Part shown: positions 53,736 through 63,366 of the stretch, piece by piece
Numbering within the stretch: position 1 is the stretch's first letter
Layout of the letters: each line of letters opens with the position of its first letter
Assembly: GCA_015709205.1 (NCBI GenBank)
Contig: JACCQO010000008.1
Coordinates: 1-64,000, forward strand
Origin: Desulfovibrionaceae bacterium
Lineage (GTDB): Bacteria > Desulfobacterota > Desulfovibrionia > Desulfovibrionales > Desulfovibrionaceae
Reading direction: 5' to 3'
Length of the DNA stretch: 64,000 nucleotides
The notes under the pieces: generated by a model
What the model saw: only the letters and a program-made list of their open reading frames with translations
What the model was told of the DNA's origin: nothing
Database searches by the model: none
Translations under genes and position numbers: made by a program

Positions 53736-54704
53736 ATGAAGAAGGTCTTACTGTCGCTCTTGTTGTCTCTGTTCGTCGCCAATTCGGCCTTTGCAGCATC
53801 ACAGGTCTTGAAGCTCGGGCACATTGCCGATCCTTCGAATCCCTACGCCATGGGCGCGGACTATTTCTCCAAGCTGGTCAACGAGCGCTCCAAAGGCGAC
53901 GTTGAAGTGCAGGTGTTCCCCCTGAGCCAGTTGGGCAACCAGCGCGATCTGGTCGAGGGCGTCATCTACGGCAGCGTGGACATGACGCTCACCTACGGCG
54001 GCATGTTGGCGAACTTCCTGCCCGAGATCATCGTGGTCGAACTCCCGTTCATCTACAAGGACCGGGAGCACGCCTACAAGGCCTGGGACACCGCCGGACA
54101 GGAGATCGCCAAGAAGGGCGAGGCGCTGGGCTTCAAGGTGCTGGCCTTCTTCGAGAACGGCCTGCGCAACGTCACCAACAACGTGCGCCCCATCTACACG
54201 CCCGACGACATGAAGGGCCTGAAGATCCGCGTTCCTGAAGGCTTGATCGGCATCGAGACCATGAAGGCCCTCGGCGCGAACCCGACGCCCATGCCGTTCT
54301 CCGACGTCTATTCGGCCATGCAGCAGGGCGTCATCGACGGCCACGAGAACCCCGTGACGCACATCTGGACCAACCGGTTCTACGAAGTGCAGAAGTACGT
54401 CTCCAAGACGGGCCACGGCTTCGGTCCCGAGGTCCTGCTGGTCAGCATGGCCACCTGGAACGGCCTGACGCCCGAGCAGCAGAAGATCGTGCAGGACTGC
54501 GCCGACGAGGCCAAGGTCTGGCAGCGCGCCCTGTGCGTGAAGCTGGAGAAGGAGTACTGGGAGAAGCTCGCCGGGACGTCCATGCAGATCAACGAGGTCA
54601 CGGACCGCGAGGCCTTCAGGAAGGCCTGCATGAAGGTCTGGAAGGCACTCGAACCCAAGGCCGGCAAGGAGAACATTCAGAAAATCCTGGACGCTCAGGA
54701 GTAG
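53736..54704 (+). CDS. dctP: TRAP transporter substrate-binding protein DctP
   Basis: 322 residues. The signal peptide (LLSLLLSLFVANSAFAA) is followed by a DctP domain (LGHIADPSNPYAMGADYFSK; DVYSAMQQGVIDGHENPVTH; the ligand arginine region MKGLKIRVPEGLI). It binds an organic acid in the periplasm for Na+-coupled uptake by DctQM. An intercistronic terminator after it probably allows excess DctP. Confidence 0.92.
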   Translation: MKKVLLSLLLSLFVANSAFAASQVLKLGHIADPSNPYAMGADYFSKLVNERSKGDVEVQVFPLSQLGNQRDLVEGVIYGSVDMTLTYGGMLANFLPEIIVVELPFIYKDREHAYKAWDTAGQEIAKKGEALGFKVLAFFENGLRNVTNNVRPIYTPDDMKGLKIRVPEGLIGIETMKALGANPTPMPFSDVYSAMQQGVIDGHENPVTHIWTNRFYEVQKYVSKTGHGFGPEVLLVSMATWNGLTPEQQKIVQDCADEAKVWQRALCVKLEKEYWEKLAGTSMQINEVTDREAFRKACMKVWKALEPKAGKENIQKILDAQE

Positions 54705-54711
54705 CGGACGC

Positions 54712-54739
54712 AAGGGGCGGGCTCCGGCCCGCCCCTTTT
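54712..54739 (+). terminator. Attenuating terminator between dctP and dctQ
   Basis: Stem AAGGGGCGGGC (54712-54722) with GCCCGCCCCTT (54727-54737) followed by TTTT. It should reduce downstream expression, giving more binding protein than membrane subunits. Confidence 0.8.
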
Positions 54740-54815
54740 CGCGCTCCCCACGGAACGAGCATTCCCGCCAGGCCGCGACGGCCTTGCCGCCACCTCAATC
54801 ACAGGGAAAAATGCA

Positions 54816-55358
54816 ATGTATCTCGTAAACAAAATTGAGGACATCTTCAAATTCCTCATTACGACCATGAGCGGCGGCATGCTGCTCATCATTTTCGTCC
54901 AGGTCGTGATCCGGTATTCGTCCGGTTTTCTCGCCGACACGGATGGAGCGTTCGCCGCCTCCTACCTCTCGATGTGCCACATCGTCCTGCAGACGGCCGA
55001 GGAGCTCGCCCGCTACATGTTCGTCTACATGGTCTTTCTGGGGCTTCCCCTGGTCGCCAAACAGGGCGGGCACATGGCCATCGACACCCTGACGATGCGG
55101 GTCTCGGAAGAAAAGCGCCGCATCCTGAACCTCGTCGCCGAGGCCATCACCAGCGGGTTCATGCTGCTGATGACCGTGCAGGGCATCAAGATGGTCAGGG
55201 TGAACTATTTCCAGCTGACGCCCGGACTCGAAATACCGATTTCCATCGTCTTTATGGCCATTCCGCTCGGATGCGGTTTCATGATGCTGGATTCGCTGAT
55301 CAAGATGTACCACATCATCGCCTCCAGACGGCACGTCGCCAAGGAGGTTGGCGTATGA
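54816..55358 (+). CDS. dctQ: TRAP transporter small permease DctQ
   Basis: 180 residues with four membrane helices (MSGGMLLIIFVQVVIRY; ARYMFVYMVFLGLPLVAKQGG; FMLLMTVQGIKMV; IPISIVFMAIPLGCGFMM). The KQGGHMAIDTL stretch is typical of DctQ. It pairs with DctM, whose start overlaps its stop (ATGA). Confidence 0.9.
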   Translation: MYLVNKIEDIFKFLITTMSGGMLLIIFVQVVIRYSSGFLADTDGAFAASYLSMCHIVLQTAEELARYMFVYMVFLGLPLVAKQGGHMAIDTLTMRVSEEKRRILNLVAEAITSGFMLLMTVQGIKMVRVNYFQLTPGLEIPISIVFMAIPLGCGFMMLDSLIKMYHIIASRRHVAKEVGV

Positions 55359-56632
55359 CCCTCACGATCCTGCTCCTCTCCTTCATCGCCATCCTCGCCG
55401 TCGGCGCCCCCATCGGCGTCGGCCTTGGCCTGTGCGCGACGATCACGCTCTTCTGCACGACCCACATGCCCATGGTCGTCATTTCCCAGCGCATGTTCAC
55501 GGCGATCGACTCGTTTTCCTTCATGGCGGTTCCGTTCTTCATGCTCGCGGGCTCGTTCATGAGCGCGGGCGGCGTCACCAAGCGCATCGTCAACTTCGCC
55601 ACGGCGCTCGTGGGCTTCATGGCCGGCGGCCTGGCCCTGGTCGTGGCCGTGGCCGGCATGTTCTTCGCCGCGCTCTCCGGTTCCTCCGCCGCGACCACGG
55701 CGGCCATCGGCTCGGCCATGATCGACGAAATGGAGCAGCGGGGCTATCCCCGGTCCTTCGCGGCCGCGGTCGTCGCCAGCGGCGGCACGGTGGGCATCGT
55801 CATTCCCCCGTCCATCACCATGGTCGTCTACGGCTCCATCGCCAACGTCTCCATCGGCGACATGTTCGTCTGCGGCTTCGTGCCGGGCATCCTGATGGGC
55901 CTGGCCCTGTGCGTGGTGTCCTGGATCATCTCCAAGAAAAAGGGCTACGAGGGCTCGGGCACCATCTCCCTCAAGCGCATCGTCGAGACCTTCAAGGAAT
56001 GCATCTGGGCGCTCTTCATGCCCATCATCATCCTCGGCGGCATCTACGGCGGCATCTTCACCCCCACGGAAGCCGCGGCCGTGGCCGCCGTGTACGGCGC
56101 CCTGGTCGGCAAGTTCGTCTACAAGGAACTCAAGTGGGGCGACATCCCGGGCGTGCTGCTCTCCGCCGCCCTGAACACCACCATGCTCATGTTCGTCGTG
56201 GGCGGGGCCAACATCTTCGGCTGGATCCTCACCAACGCCAAGGTGCCGCACCATCTCGCCAGCATGATGATCGGCCTCACGGACAGCCCCATCGTGTTCC
56301 TGATGCTGGTCAACCTGCTGCTGCTCTTCGTCGGCACGCTGATGAACGCCTCCGCGGCCGTGGTCATCCTGACCCCGATCCTGCTGCCGGTCGTCCTGGC
56401 CCTGGGCATCGATCCGACCTTCTTCGGCGTGCTCATGGTCGTCAACCTGGCCATCGGCTGCATCACGCCGCCCGTGGGGCTCGACCTGTTCATCGTTTCG
56501 AGCATCGCCAAGGTGCCGCTCGGCGCGGCAACGCAAAAGGTGCTGCCCTACCTGTTCATGCTGCTCTTCATGCTCGGCATCCTGACCTACTTCCCGGGGC
56601 TCACGATGTCGCTCCTGCATCTGCTCAAATAG
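55355..56632 (+). CDS. dctM: TRAP transporter large permease DctM
   Basis: 425 residues with about 12 membrane helices. Diagnostic segments are ALSGSSAATTAAIGSAMIDE, GGTVGIVIPPSITMVVYGSI and GGIYGGIFTPTEAAAVAAVY. It forms the Na+-dependent channel of the TRAP system with DctQ. Confidence 0.93.
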   Translation: MTLTILLLSFIAILAVGAPIGVGLGLCATITLFCTTHMPMVVISQRMFTAIDSFSFMAVPFFMLAGSFMSAGGVTKRIVNFATALVGFMAGGLALVVAVAGMFFAALSGSSAATTAAIGSAMIDEMEQRGYPRSFAAAVVASGGTVGIVIPPSITMVVYGSIANVSIGDMFVCGFVPGILMGLALCVVSWIISKKKGYEGSGTISLKRIVETFKECIWALFMPIIILGGIYGGIFTPTEAAAVAAVYGALVGKFVYKELKWGDIPGVLLSAALNTTMLMFVVGGANIFGWILTNAKVPHHLASMMIGLTDSPIVFLMLVNLLLLFVGTLMNASAAVVILTPILLPVVLALGIDPTFFGVLMVVNLAIGCITPPVGLDLFIVSSIAKVPLGAATQKVLPYLFMLLFMLGILTYFPGLTMSLLHLLK

Positions 56633-57864
56633 GGAGCACGCGTGAACGGCATGAACATGCGCTAGCCGTGGCCGCGCTTCACGCCCGACCGCCCATGCCC
56701 CGGCCCCGGGCCCGGCATGGCGGGACTCCGCAACCGGCCCCCCGCGGCCGGGCGTGAAACCTACCTCCACAAAGCCGCCATACCGGCCACGGCTCACCCT
56801 CCGGCAGGCTCCCCGGTCCCGCATGCACATGGGGGGACCGGGGAGCCTCTGCATTTCCTCCCCCGGCCCCGCTCCGCACGGCCCCAACGGCCAATCCTGC
56901 ACCTCAGCTCCTCCTGCACGCATCGCCTTCATTGCCCTACGCAGCTTCCGAGACAGCATCCGCAAGACACATACAGCTTGTCTTTTATTCCGAATAATCA
57001 TTCAAAGTCATTCTGCATGGGTTGCATACCCGACGCGCAATCCGTCTTCTGAAAAACGGAACCATCTTTTCTTCTATGCTTTTTTCTCAAATTGGTTTTC
57101 CTAAGAAATACCATTCAAAATCATAACATTTTATAATGACTTCATCTTTCTAAAATGGTCGTTGAGAAGCAAAGTGCTTATGGCAAAGTGGCAAGAAAAA
57201 CAGATGCCATGAACGGACTATTTGCCGCCTGCACGGGGATATTATGTTCGCTGGACACCTCCCAAAATGCACACGGGCATGCGGGAGATATCTATTTGTT
57301 CCGATATTGGAACAGTCGATTACCCCCAGCGGTCGCCAGAAAATGCACGGCCGGGCGTCTCGCAACGCCGCGCCCGCCGGATCGGGCAGCACATGCCCCC
57401 GCCAGAAAGCGAAGCGCCACGGGGACTTGAGGAACTCGACCCGCGCGGCATCCCTCCGGCGCGGCGCCGCCAGCCGCTATCCCGGACTGCAACGACTGCT
57501 CAAGAAGGCGTTCGGCCGGGATGCGGACGGGACATGCCGGCACGCTGTTCCAAAAATGGAATGCGGGATGCTCGGGGCTGCGCCGGCCGCGCGCAGACGC
57601 ACACGGACGCGCGCCCAAAGCCCGCCTAAAGCGTCCGGGACACGCGAACGCGCCCCCAACGCTGGGGCCGACCGCCTCCCGGCCCTTCCCCCTCCCTCTC
57701 CCGCGCTCCGGCCCCCCTGTCTCCGGCGCCTGCCGCCTGCCTGTCCGTGCGCCGAGGCCAAACCCGGCAGCCACCGGACGGCAACGGGTCAAGACGTCAT
57801 TTCCTCCCTCCCGGCCTCCTCCACAATCGCGCGCGGCGGTTTCCGTTCCGAACGGCGCGCGAAA
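56633..57864. other. Long intergenic region without a supported gene
   Basis: About 1.2 kb between dctM and the lyase control region. The segment 56950-57200 is AT-rich (bacterial promoter-like or decayed sequence); 57200-57850 has only GC-driven open frames. TTCCAAAAATGGAA (57548-57561) is an isolated palindrome. No terminator with a T run is seen after dctM. Confidence 0.5.
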
Positions 57865-57901
57865 TGATGGCGGGCACGCGGCGAACACGTGGCGGGCACG
57901 T
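57865..57901. promoter_or_regulatory. Tandem activator-site candidates upstream of the lyase gene
   Basis: ACGTGGCGGGCACGT at 57887-57901 is a perfect ACGTG-N5-CACGT repeat; TGATGGCGGGCACGC at 57865-57879 matches the shared consensus ACRTGGCRRRCAYGT at 12 of 15. They are 22 bases apart (two helical turns) and about 75-100 bases upstream of the -24 element. Confidence 0.65.
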
Positions 57902-57976
57902 TTCATCCGTGGAATGCCTTGCGGGCCTTTACGCACTTCTTAAAATTATATCCTTGTATTTCAATGTATTGATTAT

Positions 57977-57992
57977 TGGCATGTTTCTTGTT
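57977..57992 (+). promoter_or_regulatory. Sigma-54-like promoter of the lyase/aconitase X genes
   Basis: TGGCATGTTTCTTGTT: perfect -24, and -12 TTGTT like that at 51762-51777. The lyase start is 35 bases downstream. Confidence 0.65.
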
Positions 57993-58026
57993 CATAGGCT
58001 GCAAAACCCAAAGGAGAGGATTTTTG

Positions 58027-58899
58027 ATGAAAAAGACCACTCGCCTCAAACAACTACTGAACGACAAGGAGCTGCTGGTGGCTCCGGGCGCCTACGACGT
58101 CCTGAGCGCAAAGATCATCGCCAGCCTCGACTTCAAGGCCGTGTACATGACCGGATACGGCACCTCGGCCAGCGTTCTCGGCCAGCCGGACGTCGGCCTG
58201 CTGACCATGACCGAGATGGTGGACCGCGCCCGCAACATCGCCGAGGCCGTGGACGTGCCCGTCCTGGCCGACGGCGACACCGGCTACGGCAACCCGCTCA
58301 ACGTGCGCCGCACCGTGCGCGAATACGAGAAGGCCGGAGTCTGCGCCATCCAGCTGGAGGACCAGGTCTTCCCGAAAAAGTGCGGCCACATGCTCGGCCG
58401 CCGCGTCATCCCCAAGGACGAGATGGTCCAGAAGATCAAGGCCGCCGTGGACGCGCGCCACGACGACGACTTCGTGATCATCGCCCGCACCGACGCGCGC
58501 ACCAACCACGGCCTGAACGAGGCCCTGGACCGCGCCAAGGCCTATGAGGAAGCGGGCGCCGACCTGCTCTTCCTGGAATCCCCCGAAAACATCGAAGAGA
58601 TGCAGACCATCGCACGGAGCTTCCCCGACACCCCGACCCTCGCCAACATGCTGGAGGGCGGCAGGACGCCCATGCCCACGGTCAAGGAGATGGAGGAGTG
58701 GGGCTTCGGCATCGCCATCTACTGCACCGGCCCGCTCTATGCCGCGGCCAAGGCCGTCAGCGGCTACATGACGGAGCTGAAGAAGAGCGGAACAACCGCG
58801 GCGATCAACGACGCGCTGCTGACCTTCAGCGACTTCAACAAGTTCATCGGCCTGGACGAATACAGGCGCCTGGAGCAGCTCTACAACGCCGAGGGCTAG
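58027..58899 (+). CDS. Isocitrate-lyase-superfamily carboxylyase (2,3-dimethylmalate/methylisocitrate lyase-like)
   Basis: 290 residues. The metal site ADGDTGYGNPLNVRRTVREY (about residues 80-99) and the lyase motif FPKKCGHMLGRR (catalytic cysteine about residue 119) place it with PrpB, oxaloacetate-hydrolase-like and 2,3-dimethylmalate lyases; the cysteine argues against a PEP mutase. Such enzymes split a 2-alkylmalate-type acid into pyruvate (or glyoxylate/succinate) and a short acid. Beside a LeuC/DmdA-like hydratase, dimethylmalate- or alkylmalate-lyase activity is plausible. An AAAGGAGAGG site precedes the ATG. The acid specificity cannot be read from sequence. Confidence 0.85.
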   Translation: MKKTTRLKQLLNDKELLVAPGAYDVLSAKIIASLDFKAVYMTGYGTSASVLGQPDVGLLTMTEMVDRARNIAEAVDVPVLADGDTGYGNPLNVRRTVREYEKAGVCAIQLEDQVFPKKCGHMLGRRVIPKDEMVQKIKAAVDARHDDDFVIIARTDARTNHGLNEALDRAKAYEEAGADLLFLESPENIEEMQTIARSFPDTPTLANMLEGGRTPMPTVKEMEEWGFGIAIYCTGPLYAAAKAVSGYMTELKKSGTTAAINDALLTFSDFNKFIGLDEYRRLEQLYNAEG

Positions 58900-59179
58900 C
58901 TCCGTAGCGGCCCGCTCCAGCCGTTGAACGAATGTTCCCGGCGACCGCGTGGGAAAGCTGTGCCCACGTGGAATGTCCTCGAACGCCTGGCGATGGGGGG
59001 ACACGGTTTCTTCGATTTCGTCTTGTCGATGAAGCGTTCGGCAGCCATGCGGCGTGCGCTGAAGCTCGCGTGACGCATCCACATGACTACCGTGTCCCTC
59101 CATCTCCAGCATAACGCCGCACGGCAACCGGCAGCGCCTATCGAACGTATCGCACGCACATCACAAAAGGACGCACCCG

Positions 59180-59596
59180 ATGGACAGAATCAAATGCAGA
59201 ATAATCAGCAAGGGGAAGGCCGAAGGTGAGGCTTTGCTCTGCAGCCAGCCGATCGGATTCAATTTCTCCGTCGATGTCGAAACCGGGGTGGTGACGGAAC
59301 ACAAGCACGAGCTCGAGAACGTCAGCATCAAGGACAAGATCCTCGTCTTTCCCAACGGCAAGGGCAGCACCGGCGGCTCCTACGTCGTCTACCAACTGGC
59401 CAGGCTGAAGACCGGCCCCAAGGCGATCATCAACAAGATCTGCGAACCCATCATCGCCGTCGGGGCCATCATCGGCGACCTTCCCGTGGTGGACAGCCTG
59501 GAGACCGACCCCTACGCGGTCATCGAAAACGGAGACCACGTCACGGTGGATGCCATCAACGGTTTTGTCGAAGTCACGAAGCGAGGCGCACAATGA
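59180..59596 (+). CDS. Aconitase X swivel subunit (DUF126)
   Basis: 138 residues. The DUF126 pattern (GKAEGEALLCSQPIGFNFSV; VFPNGKGSTGGSYVVYQLAR; VIENGDHVTVDAINGFVEV) marks the small mobile domain of aconitase X. It completes the active site of the catalytic subunit encoded next (ATGA overlap). Split two-gene AcnX enzymes occur in archaea and some bacteria. Confidence 0.88.
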   Translation: MDRIKCRIISKGKAEGEALLCSQPIGFNFSVDVETGVVTEHKHELENVSIKDKILVFPNGKGSTGGSYVVYQLARLKTGPKAIINKICEPIIAVGAIIGDLPVVDSLETDPYAVIENGDHVTVDAINGFVEVTKRGAQ

Positions 59597-60813
59597 AACT
59601 GACCGACCACGAAAAGAGCATGCTCGACGGCGAACACGGCGCCCCCGTGCAGAAGGCCATGGAAATCCTCGTCGCCCTGGGCAAGATCTACGACGCGGAG
59701 CGGCTCATCCCCATCCAGAGCGCGCACGTCGCGGGCCTGTCGCTGAAGTCGCACGGCGTGGCGGGCATGGAATGGGTCGAGGAGATGGCCGCCTCCGCCG
59801 CCAAGGTGTGCATCCCCACCACCCTGAACGTGATCGGCCTGGACCGCAGCCGCGACCTGGGGCTGCCGGAGGACTGGTGCGACAAGCAGATGCGCATCGG
59901 CAAGGCCTACGAATGCATGGGCTGCTACGGCAACTCCTCCTGCGTCCCCTACTACCACGGCTTCACTCCCAGGTTCGGCGAGCACATCGCCTGGGCCGAA
60001 TCCTCGGCGGTGGTCTACACCAACTCCGTCCTGGGGGCCCGGGACAACCGCGAAGGCGGCCCGAGCGCCCTGGCCGCCGCCCTGACCGGCCGGACGCCCC
60101 TGTACGGCTACCATCTCGACGCCGAACGCCTGGCCAACGTGCACGTCCGGGTCTCCGCGCGGCTGCGGAACCTGGCCGACTACGGCGCTCTGGGGGCCTT
60201 CGTCGGCAAGCGCTTCAGCAACGCCGTGCCCGCCTTCTCCGGGCTCTCCGCCATGCGCACGGAAGACCACGTCTACCTCGGCGCGGCCCTGGCGTCCTCC
60301 GGCGGCGTGGCCCTGTACCACGTCCTGGGCATGACGCCCGACGCCCTGTTCAACGACGACAAGGTCCTGGCCAAGGACTGCATCGAACTCGAGGTGACGG
60401 AGAAGGAACTGACCATGGGCCGCGAGCAGTTGTGCTCCGGCACGTCCCGCCAGATCGACTACGTGGCCGTGGGCTGTCCGCACTGCAGCCTCAACCAGCT
60501 CGCCGAACTCGCGCGGCTGCTCGACGGCAAAAAGGTCAACTCCGGCGTGACCATGTGGATCCACACCAACGTGGCCATCAAGGGGCTGGCGGCGCAGCTC
60601 GGCATCATCGACGCCATCGAGCGCTCCGGGGCCGTGGTGACGCAGGATCTCTGCACCATCCTGAGCTGTCCGGAAGCCCTCGGCTTCAAGAACGTGGTCA
60701 CCAACTCCGCGAAAATGGCCTTCTACGCGCCGGGATCGAACGGATTCAACATCTGGTTCGACGACGTCGCCCGCTGCGTCGATGCGGCGGTCACCGGGAC
60801 CTACACGGAATAA
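59593..60813 (+). CDS. Aconitase X catalytic subunit (DUF521)
   Basis: 406 residues. The AcnX catalytic domain contains the cysteine segments MGCYGNSSCVPYY (about residues 112-124), AVGCPHCSLNQLAEL (about 293) and DLCTILSCPEAL (about 351), which supply iron-sulfur ligands. Known AcnX enzymes dehydrate cis-3-hydroxy-L-proline or mevalonate 5-phosphate. With DUF126 upstream it forms a hydro-lyase. The pathway here lacks proline or mevalonate genes, so another substrate is likely. Confidence 0.88.
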   Translation: MKLTDHEKSMLDGEHGAPVQKAMEILVALGKIYDAERLIPIQSAHVAGLSLKSHGVAGMEWVEEMAASAAKVCIPTTLNVIGLDRSRDLGLPEDWCDKQMRIGKAYECMGCYGNSSCVPYYHGFTPRFGEHIAWAESSAVVYTNSVLGARDNREGGPSALAAALTGRTPLYGYHLDAERLANVHVRVSARLRNLADYGALGAFVGKRFSNAVPAFSGLSAMRTEDHVYLGAALASSGGVALYHVLGMTPDALFNDDKVLAKDCIELEVTEKELTMGREQLCSGTSRQIDYVAVGCPHCSLNQLAELARLLDGKKVNSGVTMWIHTNVAIKGLAAQLGIIDAIERSGAVVTQDLCTILSCPEALGFKNVVTNSAKMAFYAPGSNGFNIWFDDVARCVDAAVTGTYTE

Positions 60814-60839
60814 CGCACCAGCAAGCCGCCGAGGTCGAA

Positions 60840-61604
60840 ATGCAGACGTACGAAATATACCCCATCTGCACCGGAATATTTTCCGCTGCCGAAAAGTCGA
60901 ACTTCACCTTCCAGAAGGACCAGGGCGTGAAGATCCAGGCGCCCATCCTGATGTACCTGATCAAGGGGAAGGACAAGGTCATCCTGGCCGACACGGGGTG
61001 CAGCGATGGCGAATGGGCCGCGAAACACCACCATCCCCTGGTCCGCACCGCCGAGCAGGAGCCGTTGCGCGCCCTCGCTGCGCACGGCGTCTGCCCCGAC
61101 GACGTGGACATCATCGTCAACACGCACCTCCACTGGGACCACTGCTTCAACAACGACCTTTTCCCCAAGGCGAAGATCTTCGTCCAGGAAAGGGAACTGC
61201 GGTTCGCCGCCTGTCCCCTGCCGACGCAGTACACCTATTACGAGGCGCTGCAGACGGGGATGGTCCCGAAATGGATCGACTGCGTCCGGAGGATGCAGAC
61301 CGTCGATGGCGACCACGAGCTGTGCGACGGCGTCAAGCTGGTCTTTCTCCCCGGCCACACCGAGGGCTTCCAGGGGCTCCTGGTCAACACGGACGCCGGC
61401 GGATGCCTGATCGCCAGCGACTGCCTGCCCCTCTACGAGAACTGGCCGGGGAACGGAGCCCGCTTCCACGCCACGGGGATCCACACCAACCTGCTGTCCC
61501 TGTTCGCGTCCTACCGGAGGATCGAGCAGATGAACGTGAAGTACTTCCCGGGGCATGAGATCGAAGTGTTGCAGATCAAGAAGTACCCAGAAAAAGGAGA
61601 CTGA
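60840..61604 (+). CDS. MBL-fold metallo-hydrolase (lactonase-like)
   Basis: 254 residues. The zinc motif NTHLHWDHC (about residue 98-106, HxHxDH), with FLPGHTEGFQGL, IASDCLPLY and FPGHE, identifies the metallo-beta-lactamase fold of the AHL-lactonase/quorum-quenching branch. In this operon it may open a lactone or hydrolyse an ester of the pathway acid. It follows the AcnX gene by 26 bases. Confidence 0.85.
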   Translation: MQTYEIYPICTGIFSAAEKSNFTFQKDQGVKIQAPILMYLIKGKDKVILADTGCSDGEWAAKHHHPLVRTAEQEPLRALAAHGVCPDDVDIIVNTHLHWDHCFNNDLFPKAKIFVQERELRFAACPLPTQYTYYEALQTGMVPKWIDCVRRMQTVDGDHELCDGVKLVFLPGHTEGFQGLLVNTDAGGCLIASDCLPLYENWPGNGARFHATGIHTNLLSLFASYRRIEQMNVKYFPGHEIEVLQIKKYPEKGD

Positions 61605-61606
61605 AG

Positions 61607-61828
61607 ATGGACAAGAGAAAGACGTTGCGCATACTGTTCGGGCTTTACCCGATCTTATGCCTCCTCCCCTACTTTGCTCAGGGGCTGAACTCACCGGATC
61701 CCTGGATCGGGCCACTCCCCTTCACAGTCGCCTACGCGGTGTTCCTGGTCGTCTATGGATGCGCCGTGCTGTACGTGGCCGCGACTTCGATATGGAAGGA
61801 AGACGAGGGAAAGGGGGAAAAGATATGA
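61607..61828 (+). CDS. Small membrane protein paired with an SSS symporter
   Basis: 73 residues with two membrane helices (LFGLYPILCLLPYFAQGL; PFTVAYAVFLVVYGCAVLYVAA) and a charged C-terminus (KEDEGKGEKI). Similar small proteins (DUF3311-type) precede Na+/solute symporters. It starts 2 bases after the MBL gene and its stop overlaps the symporter start (ATGA), implying a joint complex. Confidence 0.75.
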   Translation: MDKRKTLRILFGLYPILCLLPYFAQGLNSPDPWIGPLPFTVAYAVFLVVYGCAVLYVAATSIWKEDEGKGEKI

Positions 61829-63294
61829 GCGTCACGGCATGGATGGTCATCGCGATCGTCCTGTACACCGGCCTGAATCTCTACGTGGGCCTTGGCCTCG
61901 GGTACAAGAAGGAGATAACCTCCAGCGCTTCGGGCTACTTCCTCGGCGGCGGCATCAACTACTTCGTCCTCTACTTCACAACCGCCGCCACCTGGTTCAG
62001 CACCTGGATCTACATGGGTGCTGCGGGCGCGTTCTACAAGAGCGGTATCAGCTTCGTGTGCGCCATCACCTGGCAGCTGGTGATCCTCTTCCTGATGGGT
62101 TACTTCGGCGTCAAGTTCTGGAAGCTCGGGAAAAAGTTCGACTACATCACCCCGGGCGACCTGCTGGCCGACTACTACGAGAGCAAGGCGCTGCGCTACG
62201 TGGTGGCCATCATCCAGCTCGCGTTCTGCATTCCCTACATCATGGCCCAGATCACCGGCGTGGGCCTGGCCTTCATGGTCCTGACGAACGGCGCGGTGCC
62301 CTACTGGGGCGGCGTGTTCTACGCCGCGATCGTCGTCGGCTTCTACGTGTACGTCGGCGGGTTCCGGTCCCAGGCCTGGGTGGACACGATGCAGGGCATC
62401 ATGTTCACGATCATCCTCTGGGGCGCCGTGGTCATCCTCTTCCTGCGGCCCGAGATCAACGGCATGCACGGCCTCTTCGACGCCGTGTTCAAGAAGGACA
62501 TGAGCCTGCTCACCTACCCCGGCTTCTCCGACGGCAAGTACTGGGTCTGGAGCATCTACATCTCCTTCTTCTTCATCCAGAGCTTCGGCGGCTTCTTCGC
62601 CCCCTACGTGTGGCAGCGGATGTACGCGGCCAAGAACGTGCACATCATCACCAAGATGGCCGGCACCCTCGCTCCGTTCTACGCCTTCGCCATCATGGCT
62701 CCGGTGCTGCTGATCGGCCTCGGCGGATCCGTGCTGATGCCCGAGCTGGCCAATCCGGACAACGTGCTCGTCGCCACCATGACCAAGTACAACCCCTACT
62801 GGGGCGTGCTGGTGGTCATCGGCATCCTGGCCGCGGGCATGTCCACCATCTCCTCCATCCTGGTGACCGCCAGTTCGATCATCTCCGTGGACCTCATCAA
62901 GCAGCACAAGAAGGACATGTCCACCAAGCAGTTGAGCGTGACCGGCCAGCGCATCGTGCTGCTCATCCTGCTCATCGCGGTCTGCATGTCCCTGATGCAG
63001 ATCAAGGGCATCATCTTCCTCGTGTTCATGGCCCTGTCGGGCTTCGCCCAGTTCTTCTTCCCCGCCTTCGGCGTGCTCTTCTGGAAGAAGGCGACCAAGG
63101 AGGGCTGCATCGCCGGCCTGATCGTCGGTTGCGTGCTGACCTACCTGTGCACCTTCGTCCTCAAGAATCCCCTCCACGTCATGGGCGGCTTCTGGGGACT
63201 GGTGGGCAACGGCGTCACGTTCTTCGCGGTCAGCCTGATGACCAGGCCCGTCTCCCCGGAAACCCAGCAGAAATTCAAAACCGTCACCGGCTAA
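61825..63294 (+). CDS. Sodium/solute symporter (SSS family)
   Basis: 489 residues with about 13 membrane helices. The SSS signatures are seen (SASGYFLGGGINYFVLYFTT; GDLLADYYESKALRYVVAII; GILAAGMSTISSILVTASSI). The relatives transport pantothenate, proline or carboxylates with Na+. It gives the operon a second uptake route beside the TRAP system, perhaps for a related acid. Confidence 0.88.
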   Translation: MSVTAWMVIAIVLYTGLNLYVGLGLGYKKEITSSASGYFLGGGINYFVLYFTTAATWFSTWIYMGAAGAFYKSGISFVCAITWQLVILFLMGYFGVKFWKLGKKFDYITPGDLLADYYESKALRYVVAIIQLAFCIPYIMAQITGVGLAFMVLTNGAVPYWGGVFYAAIVVGFYVYVGGFRSQAWVDTMQGIMFTIILWGAVVILFLRPEINGMHGLFDAVFKKDMSLLTYPGFSDGKYWVWSIYISFFFIQSFGGFFAPYVWQRMYAAKNVHIITKMAGTLAPFYAFAIMAPVLLIGLGGSVLMPELANPDNVLVATMTKYNPYWGVLVVIGILAAGMSTISSILVTASSIISVDLIKQHKKDMSTKQLSVTGQRIVLLILLIAVCMSLMQIKGIIFLVFMALSGFAQFFFPAFGVLFWKKATKEGCIAGLIVGCVLTYLCTFVLKNPLHVMGGFWGLVGNGVTFFAVSLMTRPVSPETQQKFKTVTG

Positions 63295-63319
63295 CGCCGT
63301 CCGACGACCTCCAATGAAT

Positions 63320-63339
63320 GGGGCGGCTTCGGCCGCCCC
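63320..63339. other. Intercistronic hairpin with TTCG tetraloop
   Basis: GGGGCGGC (63320-63327), TTCG, GCCGCCCC (63332-63339): a very stable stem-loop without a T run, between the symporter and the LeuC-like gene. It may stabilise or process the operon mRNA. Confidence 0.7.
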
Positions 63340-63366
63340 GCAAGCCCCTCTCGGGAATAGAAGAAA

